In this document: piece after piece, positions 1 to 6,718 of the stretch
Position numbering within the stretch: the stretch's first letter is position 1
Layout of the letters: each line of letters starts with the position of its first letter
Origin: Desulfobacteraceae bacterium
Lineage (GTDB): Bacteria > Desulfobacterota > Desulfobacteria > Desulfobacterales > SURF-15
Length of the DNA stretch: 24,806 bases
Direction: 5' to 3'
NCBI GenBank assembly: GCA_003599475.1
Contig: QZKK01000169.1
Location: 1-24,806 of the forward strand
Notes under the pieces: model-generated
The model's input: only the letters and a program-made list of their open reading frames with translations
Told to the model about the DNA's origin: nothing
The model's database searches: none
Translations under genes and position numbers: made by a program

Positions 1-31
1 CGTGTCGGCAGTTCGATTCTGTCCCTCGGCA
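1..31 (+). tRNA. 3' end of a class II tRNA, probably tRNA-Leu (partial)
   Basis: The window opens inside a tRNA. Positions 7-23 form a T arm: stem GGCAG, seven-base loop TTCGATT, stem CTGTC with one G-U pair. It is followed by the acceptor strand CCTCGGC and discriminator A at 31. CCA is not encoded, since TCTG follows. The acceptor strand would pair with a 5' GCCGAGG, and with discriminator A and the GTGTC end of a possible long variable arm this fits tRNA-Leu. The anticodon lies outside the window, so the identity is inferred. A terminator follows 12 bases later. Confidence 0.7.
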
Positions 32-42
32 TCTGTGAAATC

Positions 43-72
43 AAAGGTTTCGGGTTTTCCGAAACCTTTTTT
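43..72 (+). terminator. Rho-independent terminator after the tRNA
   Basis: A perfect 11-bp stem pairs 43-53 (AAAGGTTTCGG) with 59-69 (CCGAAACCTTT) around a five-base loop, and the run of T extends to 72. It lies directly behind the tRNA end and has the classic intrinsic-terminator form. Confidence 0.9.
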
Positions 73-136
73 ATTTGGTGGTCAAGCTTTGTCCGACGAT
101 TGAATCCCGCGTGATCCCCGCTTTCGATTTTTTCGC

Positions 137-301
137 CTAAGAGGCCTTACCTTCCTTAAATCCCAGGTCATCGACCATAGCTTTCGGGACCACAAGGCTG
201 CCTCTCTTGTGAATGGATACTTTCCCTGACATCGAGCCTTTTTCTTTAGCACTCCTTCCCCTTACCTCGGGAACCATACCGGATTCCATTTCCGCGTTCA
301 T
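137..301 (-). pseudogene. Truncated second copy of the AbrB-like gene
   Basis: Reading the minus strand from an ATG at 301 gives 54 codons and a TAG at 137-139. The product contains MESGMVPEV, AKEKG, KRGSLV and LGFKEG, matching residues about 44-94 of the intact AbrB-like protein at 383-793 with only scattered substitutions. It stops inside the AbrB fold, shortly after the KEG turn. In-frame codons just upstream of the ATG (about 302-328) only weakly resemble the corresponding N-terminal part of the intact gene, and a stop codon follows further upstream. The N-terminal HTH-like part and the C-terminus are lost. The simplest reading is a decayed tandem duplicate. Expression as a 54-residue half-domain cannot be excluded. 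Confidence 0.8.
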
Positions 302-330
302 CAAATTTTGATCTTTGTGATAGATTTGGA

Positions 331-355
331 AATCCCCACTCTAAGTGTGGGGATT
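331..355. repeat. Perfect 9-bp hairpin between the two AbrB copies
   Basis: AATCCCCAC (331-339) pairs with GTGGGGATT (347-355) around a seven-base loop. It lies about 28 bases beyond the stop of the AbrB-like gene, so it could end that transcript. No long T run follows on the minus strand, so a terminator role is only possible. Confidence 0.55.
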
Positions 356-382
356 AATTTGAACCCCCTGAACGCTAATTTT

Positions 383-793
383 TTACATATCCTGCTTTTC
401 CTGCTTTTTTCTTGTTTTGGTTATGATACTCGGTGCCGATTCTTCGCTGATTTCTGCATTTGACGGCAACAAAGAGACTCCGGATTTTGTCTTTCTTGCC
501 CAGAATGTATCCCCTTCTTTTAAACCCAAGTCATTGACCACAGCTTTCGGGATCACGAGGCTCCCTCTTTTGCCGACCGATACTTCTCTAGACACGGGAC
601 CTTTTTCTTTTGCGGCCCGCCCCCCTTTTACCTCCGGAACCATACCGGATTCCATTGCTGCGTTCAGATAGGCAACTTTAAACTGGGGCGATGTTTTTAT
701 TCCAAATTTTTCCATGATCTCTTTCTGAGGTGCACCATCTTTGACCATTTTCAGCAAGGCTTTATTATCGATCGCTCTCTTTTGTCTGGCCAT
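383..793 (-). CDS. AbrB/SpoVT-fold DNA-binding protein with N-terminal HTH-like region
   Basis: A 136-residue protein. Residues about 69-110 fit the swapped-hairpin AbrB/SpoVT fold: VSVGKRGSLVIPK, then LGLKEGDTF. Residues 8-45 look like a small helical HTH-like segment (LLKMVKDGAPQKEIMEKFGI), and the C-terminus is a lysine-rich tail. Proteins of this class act as transition-state regulators or antitoxins, but no toxin gene is adjacent. The start is supported by AAGGAGA about nine bases upstream of the ATG. A degenerate second copy lies just downstream at 137-301. A dyad at 810-835 upstream could be its own operator. The fold is clear; the regulated target is unknown. Confidence 0.8.
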   Translation of the reverse strand: MARQKRAIDNKALLKMVKDGAPQKEIMEKFGIKTSPQFKVAYLNAAMESGMVPEVKGGRAAKEKGPVSREVSVGKRGSLVIPKAVVNDLGLKEGDTFWARKTKSGVSLLPSNAEISEESAPSIITKTRKKQEKQDM

Positions 794-809
794 CTGTTGA
801 TTCTCCTTT

Positions 810-835
810 TATCGGATTATTTTAACGATCTGATA
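810..835. promoter_or_regulatory. Dyad upstream of the AbrB-like gene, candidate operator
   Basis: TATCGGAT (810-817) and ATCTGATA (828-835) are inverted copies with one mismatch, separated by ten bases. They lie just upstream of the Shine-Dalgarno of the gene starting at 793. Autorepression by the AbrB-like protein is an inference. Confidence 0.35.
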
Positions 836-1155
836 CGAATAACGAAAAACAATTATTTAAATTAAATAAATCAAGATCCGATGAATTTCAATAAAAAAAT
901 GATAATTGGGATTCAATGATATTGGATTTTTCGAAACAATCGGTACTGGATTGTCATGAAGTAGACGCAGAGTTTTACCAATCCGTTGATAAAATAGAAT
1001 AGAATGTATCGACAAATGCGCCTTCACGTCACCGCCGACAGATGGACGTACCGAAGCATTCAATGTGTCAAACTTTGATGCTGTCGAGATTCAAATGAAC
1101 AACGGCCGTAAATAATCGCATCGGTACGGATCGTCCTAAATAGTTTTGGCCGCAA

Positions 1156-1185
1156 TTGAAAAGGAAAAGCCCTTTACCTTATAAT
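1156..1185 (+). promoter_or_regulatory. Sigma70-like promoter for the PLP decarboxylase
   Basis: TTGAAA (1156-1161) and a perfect TATAAT (1180-1185) are separated by 18 bases. Transcription would start near 1192, leaving a leader of about 80 bases before the ATG at 1274. Confidence 0.65.
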
Positions 1186-1234
1186 ATGATAAGTTACTTT
1201 GAAACCCGGACCACTGCAAAGCTCTATCCGTTCA

Positions 1235-1260
1235 TTGAATGCGCATGAAATGGCATTCAA
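1235..1260 (+). promoter_or_regulatory. Hairpin in the decarboxylase leader next to the ribosome binding site
   Basis: TTGAATGC (1235-1242) and GCATTCAA (1253-1260) form a perfect 8-bp stem with a ten-base loop. It ends two bases before the GGAGG at 1263-1267. It could be an operator in DNA or a leader structure affecting translation; the sequence does not decide which. Confidence 0.4.
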
Positions 1261-1273
1261 ATGGAGGATCTAA

Positions 1274-2632
1274 ATGGAAGAAATACTTCATGATGCTGTA
1301 AATCGGTCATTGCGATATGTTGCCAATCTGAAAAAACGAAGAGTCGGTCCTTCTGTAGAAGCAATGGAGCGCCTTGAACACTTCCGTAAACAGCTTCAGG
1401 ATGCACCGGCGGATCCTCTTGCTGTCCTGGCCGAGCTTGATGAATACGGATCGGACGCAACGGTTGCAAGTACCGGAGGACGATATTTCGGTTTTGTCAC
1501 CGGAGGTGTTCTGCCGGCGGCATTGGGTGCAAATATTCTTGCCGGTGTGTGGGACCAGAATGCGGTTCTTGAAATCTCATCCCCGGTGTCCTCGGTATTG
1601 GAAGAGGTCTGCCGTAAATGGTTAATCTCCATCTTTTCCCTTCCTTCCGATTCTGCGGTCGGGTTTGTCACCGGGGCAACGATGGCAAACTTTACCGGAT
1701 TGGCTGCAGCCCGTCATGCGGTGCTTGCCGATTCCGGATGGGATGTGGAGGCACAAGGACTCTTTGGAGCCCCACCCGTTACAGTCATCGTCGGTAACGA
1801 AGTCCATGTGAGCCTTCTAAAAGCATTGAGCATGCTGGGTCTGGGAAGAGATCGCGTGGTGCGGATTCCCGTTGATTCACAAGGCAGAATGATTGCAGGA
1901 AAGCTTCCGGGAATAGGAGGACCGACCATCGTCTGTATTCAGGCGGGAAATGTCAATACCGGGGCCTTTGATCCTGCCGGGGAGATCTGTGCCCTGGCGA
2001 AAGATGCCGGTGCATGGGTCCATGTCGATGGTGCATTTGGGATGTGGGCTGCAGCGTCACCGAAATTCTCTTCCCTTGCTGAAGGAATTTCAAACGCCGA
2101 TTCATGGGCTACCGATGCCCACAAGTGGCTCAATGTTCCATACGACAGCGGGTTGGTCTTTGTGCGAGAGCCCCGAAATTTGAGGGCTGCAATGTCAACG
2201 ACAGCGGCCTATCTGATAGAAGGATCCAGGCGAGACCCGTGTCAATATGTCCCGGAGCTATCCAGAAGAGCCAGGGGAATCGAGATCTGGGCAGCCTTGT
2301 GCTCCCTGGGCCGGTGCGGTTTATCCAGTCTGATTGAACGGACATGCGGCTATGCTGCCCGGACGGCAAAAGAGTTGCGGCATGCCGGCTTTAACGTTCT
2401 GAACGATGTGGTGCTCAATCAGGTTTTGGTCTCGTTCGGAAACCCGGAGGTAACGCGTCGGGTCGTATCGTGCATACAGAAAGAGGGAACCTGTTGGTGC
2501 GGCGGGACAGAATGGCAGGGAAAAGCCGCGATGAGAATCAGCATCAGCTCCTGGGCAACAGACGAAGATGATATCGAAAAATGTATTGAAACGATGATTC
2601 GAATCGCCTCAGAAGAGGCAGATTCCGGATGA
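1274..2632 (+). CDS. PLP-dependent group II decarboxylase family protein
   Basis: A 452-residue fold-type I PLP enzyme of the group II (aromatic amino acid/glutamate/aspartate-type) decarboxylase family, full length for the family. Visible marks are GGRYFGFVTGG (68-78), the cofactor phosphate-binding stretch TGATMANF (133-140), HVDGAFG with D252 facing the pyridine nitrogen, and DAHKW with H283 and the Schiff-base lysine K284. These support amino acid decarboxylation in the cytoplasm; substrate cannot be read from sequence, and some relatives are annotated as aspartate aminotransferase family. The ATG is set by GGAGG six bases upstream. It has its own promoter and no co-directional partner close enough for an obvious operon. 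Confidence 0.88.
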   Translation: MEEILHDAVNRSLRYVANLKKRRVGPSVEAMERLEHFRKQLQDAPADPLAVLAELDEYGSDATVASTGGRYFGFVTGGVLPAALGANILAGVWDQNAVLEISSPVSSVLEEVCRKWLISIFSLPSDSAVGFVTGATMANFTGLAAARHAVLADSGWDVEAQGLFGAPPVTVIVGNEVHVSLLKALSMLGLGRDRVVRIPVDSQGRMIAGKLPGIGGPTIVCIQAGNVNTGAFDPAGEICALAKDAGAWVHVDGAFGMWAAASPKFSSLAEGISNADSWATDAHKWLNVPYDSGLVFVREPRNLRAAMSTTAAYLIEGSRRDPCQYVPELSRRARGIEIWAALCSLGRCGLSSLIERTCGYAARTAKELRHAGFNVLNDVVLNQVLVSFGNPEVTRRVVSCIQKEGTCWCGGTEWQGKAAMRISISSWATDEDDIEKCIETMIRIASEEADSG

Positions 2633-2981
2633 ACCGGCTGAATAAGATTTGCCGAGATGGGTGAGTCCAGAGGAGATTGGCAGTTACATGAGCCGCGAAC
2701 AAACTAACCTTTCAATAGATGTTCCGCGAGAGAAGGAACTGGAGATCAGCGCTCTTTTCTTTTGATGCAAGCCAATTCTGTTCTCATCTCCGTAATCGAT
2801 AGAAACGCTTACAAACTTTTCCGACTCGGTATCCCCAGTTTACATAAATTTCCAGACGAAAATATCTGAATCTACCCATCCCCTGCCTACGTGGGCGGAC
2901 TTATTCTTCAGCTTAGGGAGCCTCCGTTTCCTGATGTATGTATTGCGACCGGGTTAGGACTGCAAGTGGAGAAGAAGTGGA
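2633..2981. other. 349-bp intergenic region with a possible gene remnant
   Basis: No convincing gene is present. A GTG-initiated reading frame at 2661-2765 encodes 34 residues beginning with SPEEIGSYMSREQ, which resembles a helix of a small DNA-binding protein but is too short to assign. It may be a relic. I see no terminator with a T run after the decarboxylase and no good promoter before the LuxR-type gene. Confidence 0.4.
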
Positions 2982-3191
2982 ATGGCAACCATCATGAAAA
3001 AAGAAGGCATCGAATTGAGCAATCGAGAGAAGGAATTTCTCATGCTTCTCTCAGAAGGGAAAACCATCAAAGAAATCACCGGCCTTTTGCGGATCAGCCT
3101 GGCTACGGCTGAATCTCTCAAGCACAGCCTCATGGTAAAGCTGGATGTCTCCTCGCTTGAGAAATTAAGGGAAGCTGCCGATGACCTCTAA
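2982..3191 (+). CDS. Stand-alone LuxR/GerE-type HTH protein
   Basis: A 69-residue protein that is almost only a LuxR-type DNA-binding domain: LSNREKEFLMLLSEGKTIKEI, then a recognition-helix region ISLATAESLKHSLMVKLDVSS. The usual family signature is LTxRExEVL...G.s.keIA..L.iS..TVk.H...i..KL.v. Helix positions match but the recognition helix has SLATAESLKHS rather than the common TVKTH. No receiver or ligand domain precedes it. GGAGAAG lies about 9 bases upstream of the ATG at 2982; a second ATG at 2994 is possible. Small HTH-only GerE proteins exist as DNA binders or antagonists. The target is unknown. Confidence 0.72.
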   Translation: MATIMKKEGIELSNREKEFLMLLSEGKTIKEITGLLRISLATAESLKHSLMVKLDVSSLEKLREAADDL

Positions 3192-3208
3192 ACGAGACTC
3201 GTTTAGAG
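3186..3208. repeat. 11-bp palindrome overlapping the stop of the LuxR-type gene
   Basis: CTCTAAACGAG (3186-3196) and CTCGTTTAGAG (3198-3208) are exact inverted copies separated by one base. The TAA stop lies inside it. There is no T run after it, so it is not a standard intrinsic terminator. Confidence 0.6.
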
Positions 3209-3509
3209 CCTTGAACAATATCAAGTTTCGCACCTCCATCCATCGGAAGGTGCGAAACTTGTCTCCGCCCATCTCCCTGAAACACATGTTCGTTAGAATC
3301 CGATCTGCGTAAATCTGCCAAAATCAGCGGCTGAATCACCATCGATAATTTGGTCTTGAACGATTGCGCCTCGCGGGGTAAGATCGGTCCCACCTGGAGT
3401 GAGCTCCGAAATCGGAACTCTTGCAGGAATAGCGGAACAAGGGCTTCCGGGTAATCTCCGAAACGCCCGTGATCCGGAAACCAATTTAGAGGAAAGGCAG
3501 TTCCAAACG
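3192..3509. other. 318-bp intergenic region before the RNase HII-like gene
   Basis: It contains the right part of the palindrome at 3186-3208 and a second, longer inverted repeat at 3222-3261. The remainder holds nothing I can assign. An in-frame ATG at 3399 would extend the next gene leftwards, but the extra residues have no family similarity. Confidence 0.55.
3222..3261. repeat. Perfect 14-bp inverted repeat
   Basis: CAAGTTTCGCACCT (3222-3235) is exactly complementary to AGGTGCGAAACTTG (3248-3261) around a 12-base loop. No T run follows on either strand. It would form a very stable hairpin in RNA and may be an RNA processing or operator site, or a dispersed repeat. Confidence 0.65.
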
Positions 3510-4484
3510 ATGATCTACGCCGGGATAGACGAGGCAGGGTATGGTCCGGTAATCGGCCCTCTCGTTGTTGCACGCACCGTTTTCGAGCTGCCGTCATGGG
3601 AGCCGGGGGCGATTCCTCCTTCTCTTTGGAGCTCGATGCAATCTGCTGTTTGCCGGAAATCCTCCGACAAACGGAATCGTATCGCCGTAAACGACTCAAA
3701 GGCTCTTTACAATGCCGCATGCGGGATGAAACATCTGGAAAGAGGCGTCCTGGCGTTTCTTCAAAGCATCGATTCGATCCCTTCTTCCCTGGACGAACTG
3801 CTTCAGTGCCTGGGCTTCGATGAAGATTCATTTCCGTCGGGACAACCTTGGTATATCCATGAAGGAGGGGGGCCCGGAATTCCCGTTGATTGCAGCGCAT
3901 CGCGCTTGGAATCATGCTGCGGAAAACTGAAGCTTGTAAAAAGTAAAACCGGAATCCGGCTGAAAGACATCAAGGCAGCGGTTGTCTTTGAGGACCGCTT
4001 CAACCGGCTGGTGAATGCCACAGGCTCCAAGGCCGCCTGCTCCTGGATCTTTGTCGCCGGGCACCTCAACGCCATATGGGAGCGCTTCGGGCAGGCTCGA
4101 CCTTTCGTCGTCATCGATCGGCAGGGCGGCCGGACGACATACCGCGATATTCTCCAGGAAGCCTTTCCGGAGGCGGAAATAACCGTCTGCGACGAGAGCT
4201 TCGTTTCGAGCCGCTACAACGTATCGGATGGGATAAACAGCATGGATGTCATCGTCAGAATCTGCAGCGAAGCCTTTCACCTTCCTGTTGCCCTTGCGTC
4301 CATGACGGCAAAATATGTGCGTGAGCTTTTGATGATCCGAATGCATCTCTTTTGGGGACAGCAGGCGCCTCATGTCCGTCCGACTGCCGGATATTTCAAA
4401 GACGGGCGCCGATTCATCCGCGAGATCGAACCGCTTTTCCCCGGGCTCTGCATCGATCGGGAGTGTTTGGTGCGCTGCCGCTGA
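3510..4484 (+). CDS. Divergent RNase HII-like protein
   Basis: With the ATG at 3510 the protein has 324 residues and begins MIYAGIDEAGYGP, as RNase HII proteins begin (GxDEAGRGP). Other RNase HII landmarks follow in order: NDSKAL (61-66), FVVIDRQGG with D203, LASMTAKYVREL with K268, and a late PTAGY (291-295). The acidic set would be D7, E8, D203 and E254; E254 sits where E. coli RNase HII has its fourth Asp (14 residues before the Lys of the AK motif). The GRG motif that reads the RNA-DNA junction is GYG here, and an extra segment of about 80 residues lies between NDSK and D203. Normal RNase HII is about 200 residues. I infer a nuclease-like paralogue with altered specificity. The start at 3510 has GAGGAAAGG upstream; an in-frame ATG at 3399 is less likely. 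Confidence 0.72.
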   Translation: MIYAGIDEAGYGPVIGPLVVARTVFELPSWEPGAIPPSLWSSMQSAVCRKSSDKRNRIAVNDSKALYNAACGMKHLERGVLAFLQSIDSIPSSLDELLQCLGFDEDSFPSGQPWYIHEGGGPGIPVDCSASRLESCCGKLKLVKSKTGIRLKDIKAAVVFEDRFNRLVNATGSKAACSWIFVAGHLNAIWERFGQARPFVVIDRQGGRTTYRDILQEAFPEAEITVCDESFVSSRYNVSDGINSMDVIVRICSEAFHLPVALASMTAKYVRELLMIRMHLFWGQQAPHVRPTAGYFKDGRRFIREIEPLFPGLCIDRECLVRCR

Positions 4485-4491
4485 AAGAGGG

Positions 4492-4621
4492 TTACGGGTT
4501 GCGTGTTACGGGTTGCGGGTTGCCCGCCTTAGGCGGGGTTGCGGATTACGAGTGAAATTGGGGAAGATTCATCCGTGTCTTGCCAAGGCCGCCAAATCTT
4601 TACCTCGATTTCTTTGCGGCC
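4492..4621. repeat. Iterated-word intergenic repeat with GC mini-palindrome
   Basis: The gap between convergent genes is built from repeated words GTTACGGGTTGCG and GGGTTGC, interrupted at 4523-4537 by CCCGCC-TTA-GGCGGG. A second section, near 4609-4640, carries CTTTGCGGC and CTTTGCGTGAGA words. Core 4517-4544 recurs at 23504-23530. On the minus strand the CGCAAAGACGC words run into the end of the M20 gene. Confidence 0.75.
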
Positions 4622-5953
4622 CTAGCGTCTTTGCGTGAGAATCTCCTTCTTGAGCAGCGGTTCGATTTCGCCGGCGATTCCGGCAAGCCCCAGAATGGTG
4701 AGAAAAATCCTCCGGGAGGCGAGATCACTGCCGGTCGGATCGAACGATTCCTTGGGAGAATGAATGTGCAGCCCCTTTCCACCCCGGCCGAGCGTCAGCG
4801 CCGGTACCCCGAGGCTGATCGGGATGCTCGAGTCGGTGCTTCCGGGCTCTTTTAGCCGGGGTGTTTCGCCGATCGCCTCGGTGGCCGCACACGCCGACTG
4901 AACGTGGATGGCTTCGGCAGAGCATGTGCCGGAGGGCCGGTCACCGATTTTTCGAATTTCCAGCCGGATATTGTCCGGGCTGTCCCATGCGATTTTCCAG
5001 AACGCATTTTCTTCGACCACAGCCGCCTTGGCGCAGTTGACCAGCTCGGAAACCGTTCTGTCCAACTGCTCGGGGCAGGTCGAACGGGTGTCGGTCTGCA
5101 TCACGGCTTCCGCCGCAATGGAGTTGACCGATGTTCCGCCGCTTACAACGGATACCGTAAAGGTTGTCCTGGGGTTTCCGGGCACCCGCAAGTCGGCAAT
5201 TTTACCGATGGCTCTGCCCATGGCATGAATGGGGCTGCCCACTCTGCCGAATGCTTCATAGCTGTGACCTCCGGTCCCCGTGAACCGGAATTCGAACCGC
5301 TTGCTGCCCAGCGCAAGATAGGTGATACTGCTCGCGCCTTCCCCGTCGATCGAGATGAATCCATCGATATCGGGGATCGCCTCGAAAAGATGTTTGACCC
5401 CGCGGAGATCCCCCCTCCCCTCTTCACCGACGGTGCCCACGAACAGGACATCTCCGGCCGTACGGATTCCGGACTCTCTGAAGGCGCGCACGATTCCGAG
5501 AAGCGCTGCAAGCCCTGCCCCGTCGTCGGCGATACCCGGAGCGTGAAGGATTCCATTTTCGTCCACCCGGACTGTGGCGTCGTATCCCTGAGAAAATACG
5601 GTATCCAGATGCGCGCTTACCACGATCCTTGGACCCCCCGCCGTCCCTTTCGAGGTGCCGATCGCGTTTCCTTCCCGATCCATGTGCGCGTCCGTCAAAC
5701 CGAGCTCGGTTAGCCTGCGCAGGAAATCCTCCGCCCGTATCGATTCTTCGAAAGGAGGCGCCGGAATCTCGGTGATTGCGATCTGTTCTGCGATCCGCCG
5801 CTTCTGATCGGCTTTTAAAAACGCCAGCCCCTGCAGAACGCTCGGGATTACGAGTATCTTTTTGAACCGGTCCTGAACCTCGGCGGAAACGGTGCAGGCA
5901 GATTTCTTTTCGGGCCTCCCCGTATCCGGCGAATGCGATTCTGGCGAAGGCAT
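4622..5953 (-). CDS. M20 family metallopeptidase
   Basis: A 443-residue M20-type zinc peptidase, similar in style to PepT-like tripeptidases. Metal and catalytic marks are SAHLDTV with H115 and D117, GIADDGAG with bridging D143, GEEGRG with E177/E178, a dimerisation-domain GTGGHSYE with H230, and a late GLHIHSPKESF supplying the last His. There is no signal peptide; the first 25 residues are polar and variable, so it is probably cytoplasmic. Likely role: release of amino acids from small peptides or deacylation of N-acyl amino acids; substrate is open. AAGGAG eight bases upstream of the ATG supports the start. Its last codons (ILTQRR-stop) are made of the ACGCAAAGACGC word seen in intergenic repeats. 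Confidence 0.88.
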   Translation of the reverse strand: MPSPESHSPDTGRPEKKSACTVSAEVQDRFKKILVIPSVLQGLAFLKADQKRRIAEQIAITEIPAPPFEESIRAEDFLRRLTELGLTDAHMDREGNAIGTSKGTAGGPRIVVSAHLDTVFSQGYDATVRVDENGILHAPGIADDGAGLAALLGIVRAFRESGIRTAGDVLFVGTVGEEGRGDLRGVKHLFEAIPDIDGFISIDGEGASSITYLALGSKRFEFRFTGTGGHSYEAFGRVGSPIHAMGRAIGKIADLRVPGNPRTTFTVSVVSGGTSVNSIAAEAVMQTDTRSTCPEQLDRTVSELVNCAKAAVVEENAFWKIAWDSPDNIRLEIRKIGDRPSGTCSAEAIHVQSACAATEAIGETPRLKEPGSTDSSIPISLGVPALTLGRGGKGLHIHSPKESFDPTGSDLASRRIFLTILGLAGIAGEIEPLLKKEILTQRR

Positions 5954-5978
5954 ACGATTTCTCCTTTTGGTAGAGCGA

Positions 5979-6111
5979 GTGTTCAGGGTTTCCCGCCCCG
6001 GCGGGATTCAGCCCATCCGCTGGCCGCTGGATGCTGGATTCTGGATGGCTGAAGCGGCCAGCTTGATCGAATCAGAAACTGAAGAGAAGAACACTGAACA
6101 CTGAACACTTT
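5979..6111. repeat. GTTCAG-word inverted repeat element
   Basis: The left side reads GTGTTCAGGG (5979-5988) followed by the mini-palindrome CCCGCC-CC-GGCGGG (5992-6005). The right side (6090-6111) reads AACACTGAACACTGAACACT, the inverted form of the same word. Inside are further iterations such as GGCCGCTGGATGCTGGATTCTGGATGG. The same word family recurs at 18061-18094, 19805-19834 and 19922-19953. Confidence 0.75.
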
Positions 6112-6153
6112 GAAGTTTCACACGGGCCGTGCCGTTTCCGGCTCTCAGCGCAT

Positions 6154-6669
6154 TCATCCCGATTCTTTTCCCGAAAACCCGATCGGTCTGAGGATCAGGT
6201 ACTTGAGAAGATCCCCCGCAACGATATCCTCTTCGGAGACAATCTCTTCTCCCTTCAGGGAGACGCCTGCAAGATGGACGGTGTCCGGGTCCTTGGATAC
6301 CAGGGGGTGCCATTCATCGATATCCCGCCCTTCGGCAACGGTACGGTACCCGCAGGTCCGGGGCAGCCATTTCAGCCTCCGCACGTTTTCGGGTGTAATC
6401 TTTTCGCAATCCGCACAGATTTCGAATCGGTCTTCGTAGACTCGGCATCGGCAGGTCTTCGGGTCGAGGTGCCTGCATGCTACGGAAGTGAAACGGGGCT
6501 TGCCGGATAACCGGTTTCTGATCCTGTGCAGGCAGCAGATGCCGCAGCCGCAGCACAAGGATTCCCATTCTTCTTCGGTCATTTCCTCAGGGGTCTTTGT
6601 TTTCCAGAATGGTCCTTCCGAGGATGTTCTCTTTTTAAATGCTGTTTTTTTGGATTTCTCAACCTTCAT
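6154..6669 (-). CDS. YcgN/UPF0260-family cysteine cluster protein
   Basis: From the ATG at 6669 the protein has 171 residues and matches the YcgN family along its length: GPFWKTKTPEEMTEEEWESL, GCGICCLH, TSVACRHLD, KTCRCRVYEDRFE, CADCEKIT, WLPRTCGYR, DEWHPL. Eleven cysteines are visible (39, 40, 42, 45, 46, 65, 73, 75, 85, 88, 106), in CxxCC-like groups thought to bind metal or an Fe-S cluster. The function of the family is not established. An upstream ATG at 6768 would overlap the kinase gene, and the extra residues are unrelated to the family, so the internal start is preferred although its Shine-Dalgarno is weak. It begins 49 bases after the kinase gene on the same strand and may be co-transcribed. 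Confidence 0.88.
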   Translation of the reverse strand: MKVEKSKKTAFKKRTSSEGPFWKTKTPEEMTEEEWESLCCGCGICCLHRIRNRLSGKPRFTSVACRHLDPKTCRCRVYEDRFEICADCEKITPENVRRLKWLPRTCGYRTVAEGRDIDEWHPLVSKDPDTVHLAGVSLKGEEIVSEEDIVAGDLLKYLILRPIGFSGKESG

Positions 6670-6718
6670 ATTTCGGGGCTCGCGTAAGAATCCAGGAGCG
6701 CAGAGTGAGAATAAGAAA

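Larger units (their letters stand above)
794..1273. other. 480-bp divergent intergenic region
   Basis: This is an AT-rich spacer between the divergent AbrB-like gene and the decarboxylase. It holds the dyad at 810-835, a sigma70-like promoter at 1156-1185 reading right, and an inverted repeat at 1235-1260. I see no supported gene; the short minus-strand ORF at 857-1063 has no recognisable protein character. Confidence 0.7.

Noticed and set aside
1..31. tRNA 3' end as an attachment site for an integrated element
   Set aside because: I looked for a second copy of the T arm/acceptor sequence in the window and found none, and there is no integrase gene.
3130..3915. 261-codon minus-strand frame across the HTH/RNase HII-like junction
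   Set aside because: It is basic and low in conserved character, and covers both a spacer with inverted repeats and a well-supported plus-strand gene.
4904..5713. 269-codon plus-strand frame
   Set aside because: It is antisense to the M20 peptidase with typical shadow composition and no recognisable motif.
5979..6111. Possible CRISPR-like array in the repeated CTGAAC words
   Set aside because: The words are short, directly abutting and degenerate, with no regular spacers and no cas genes.
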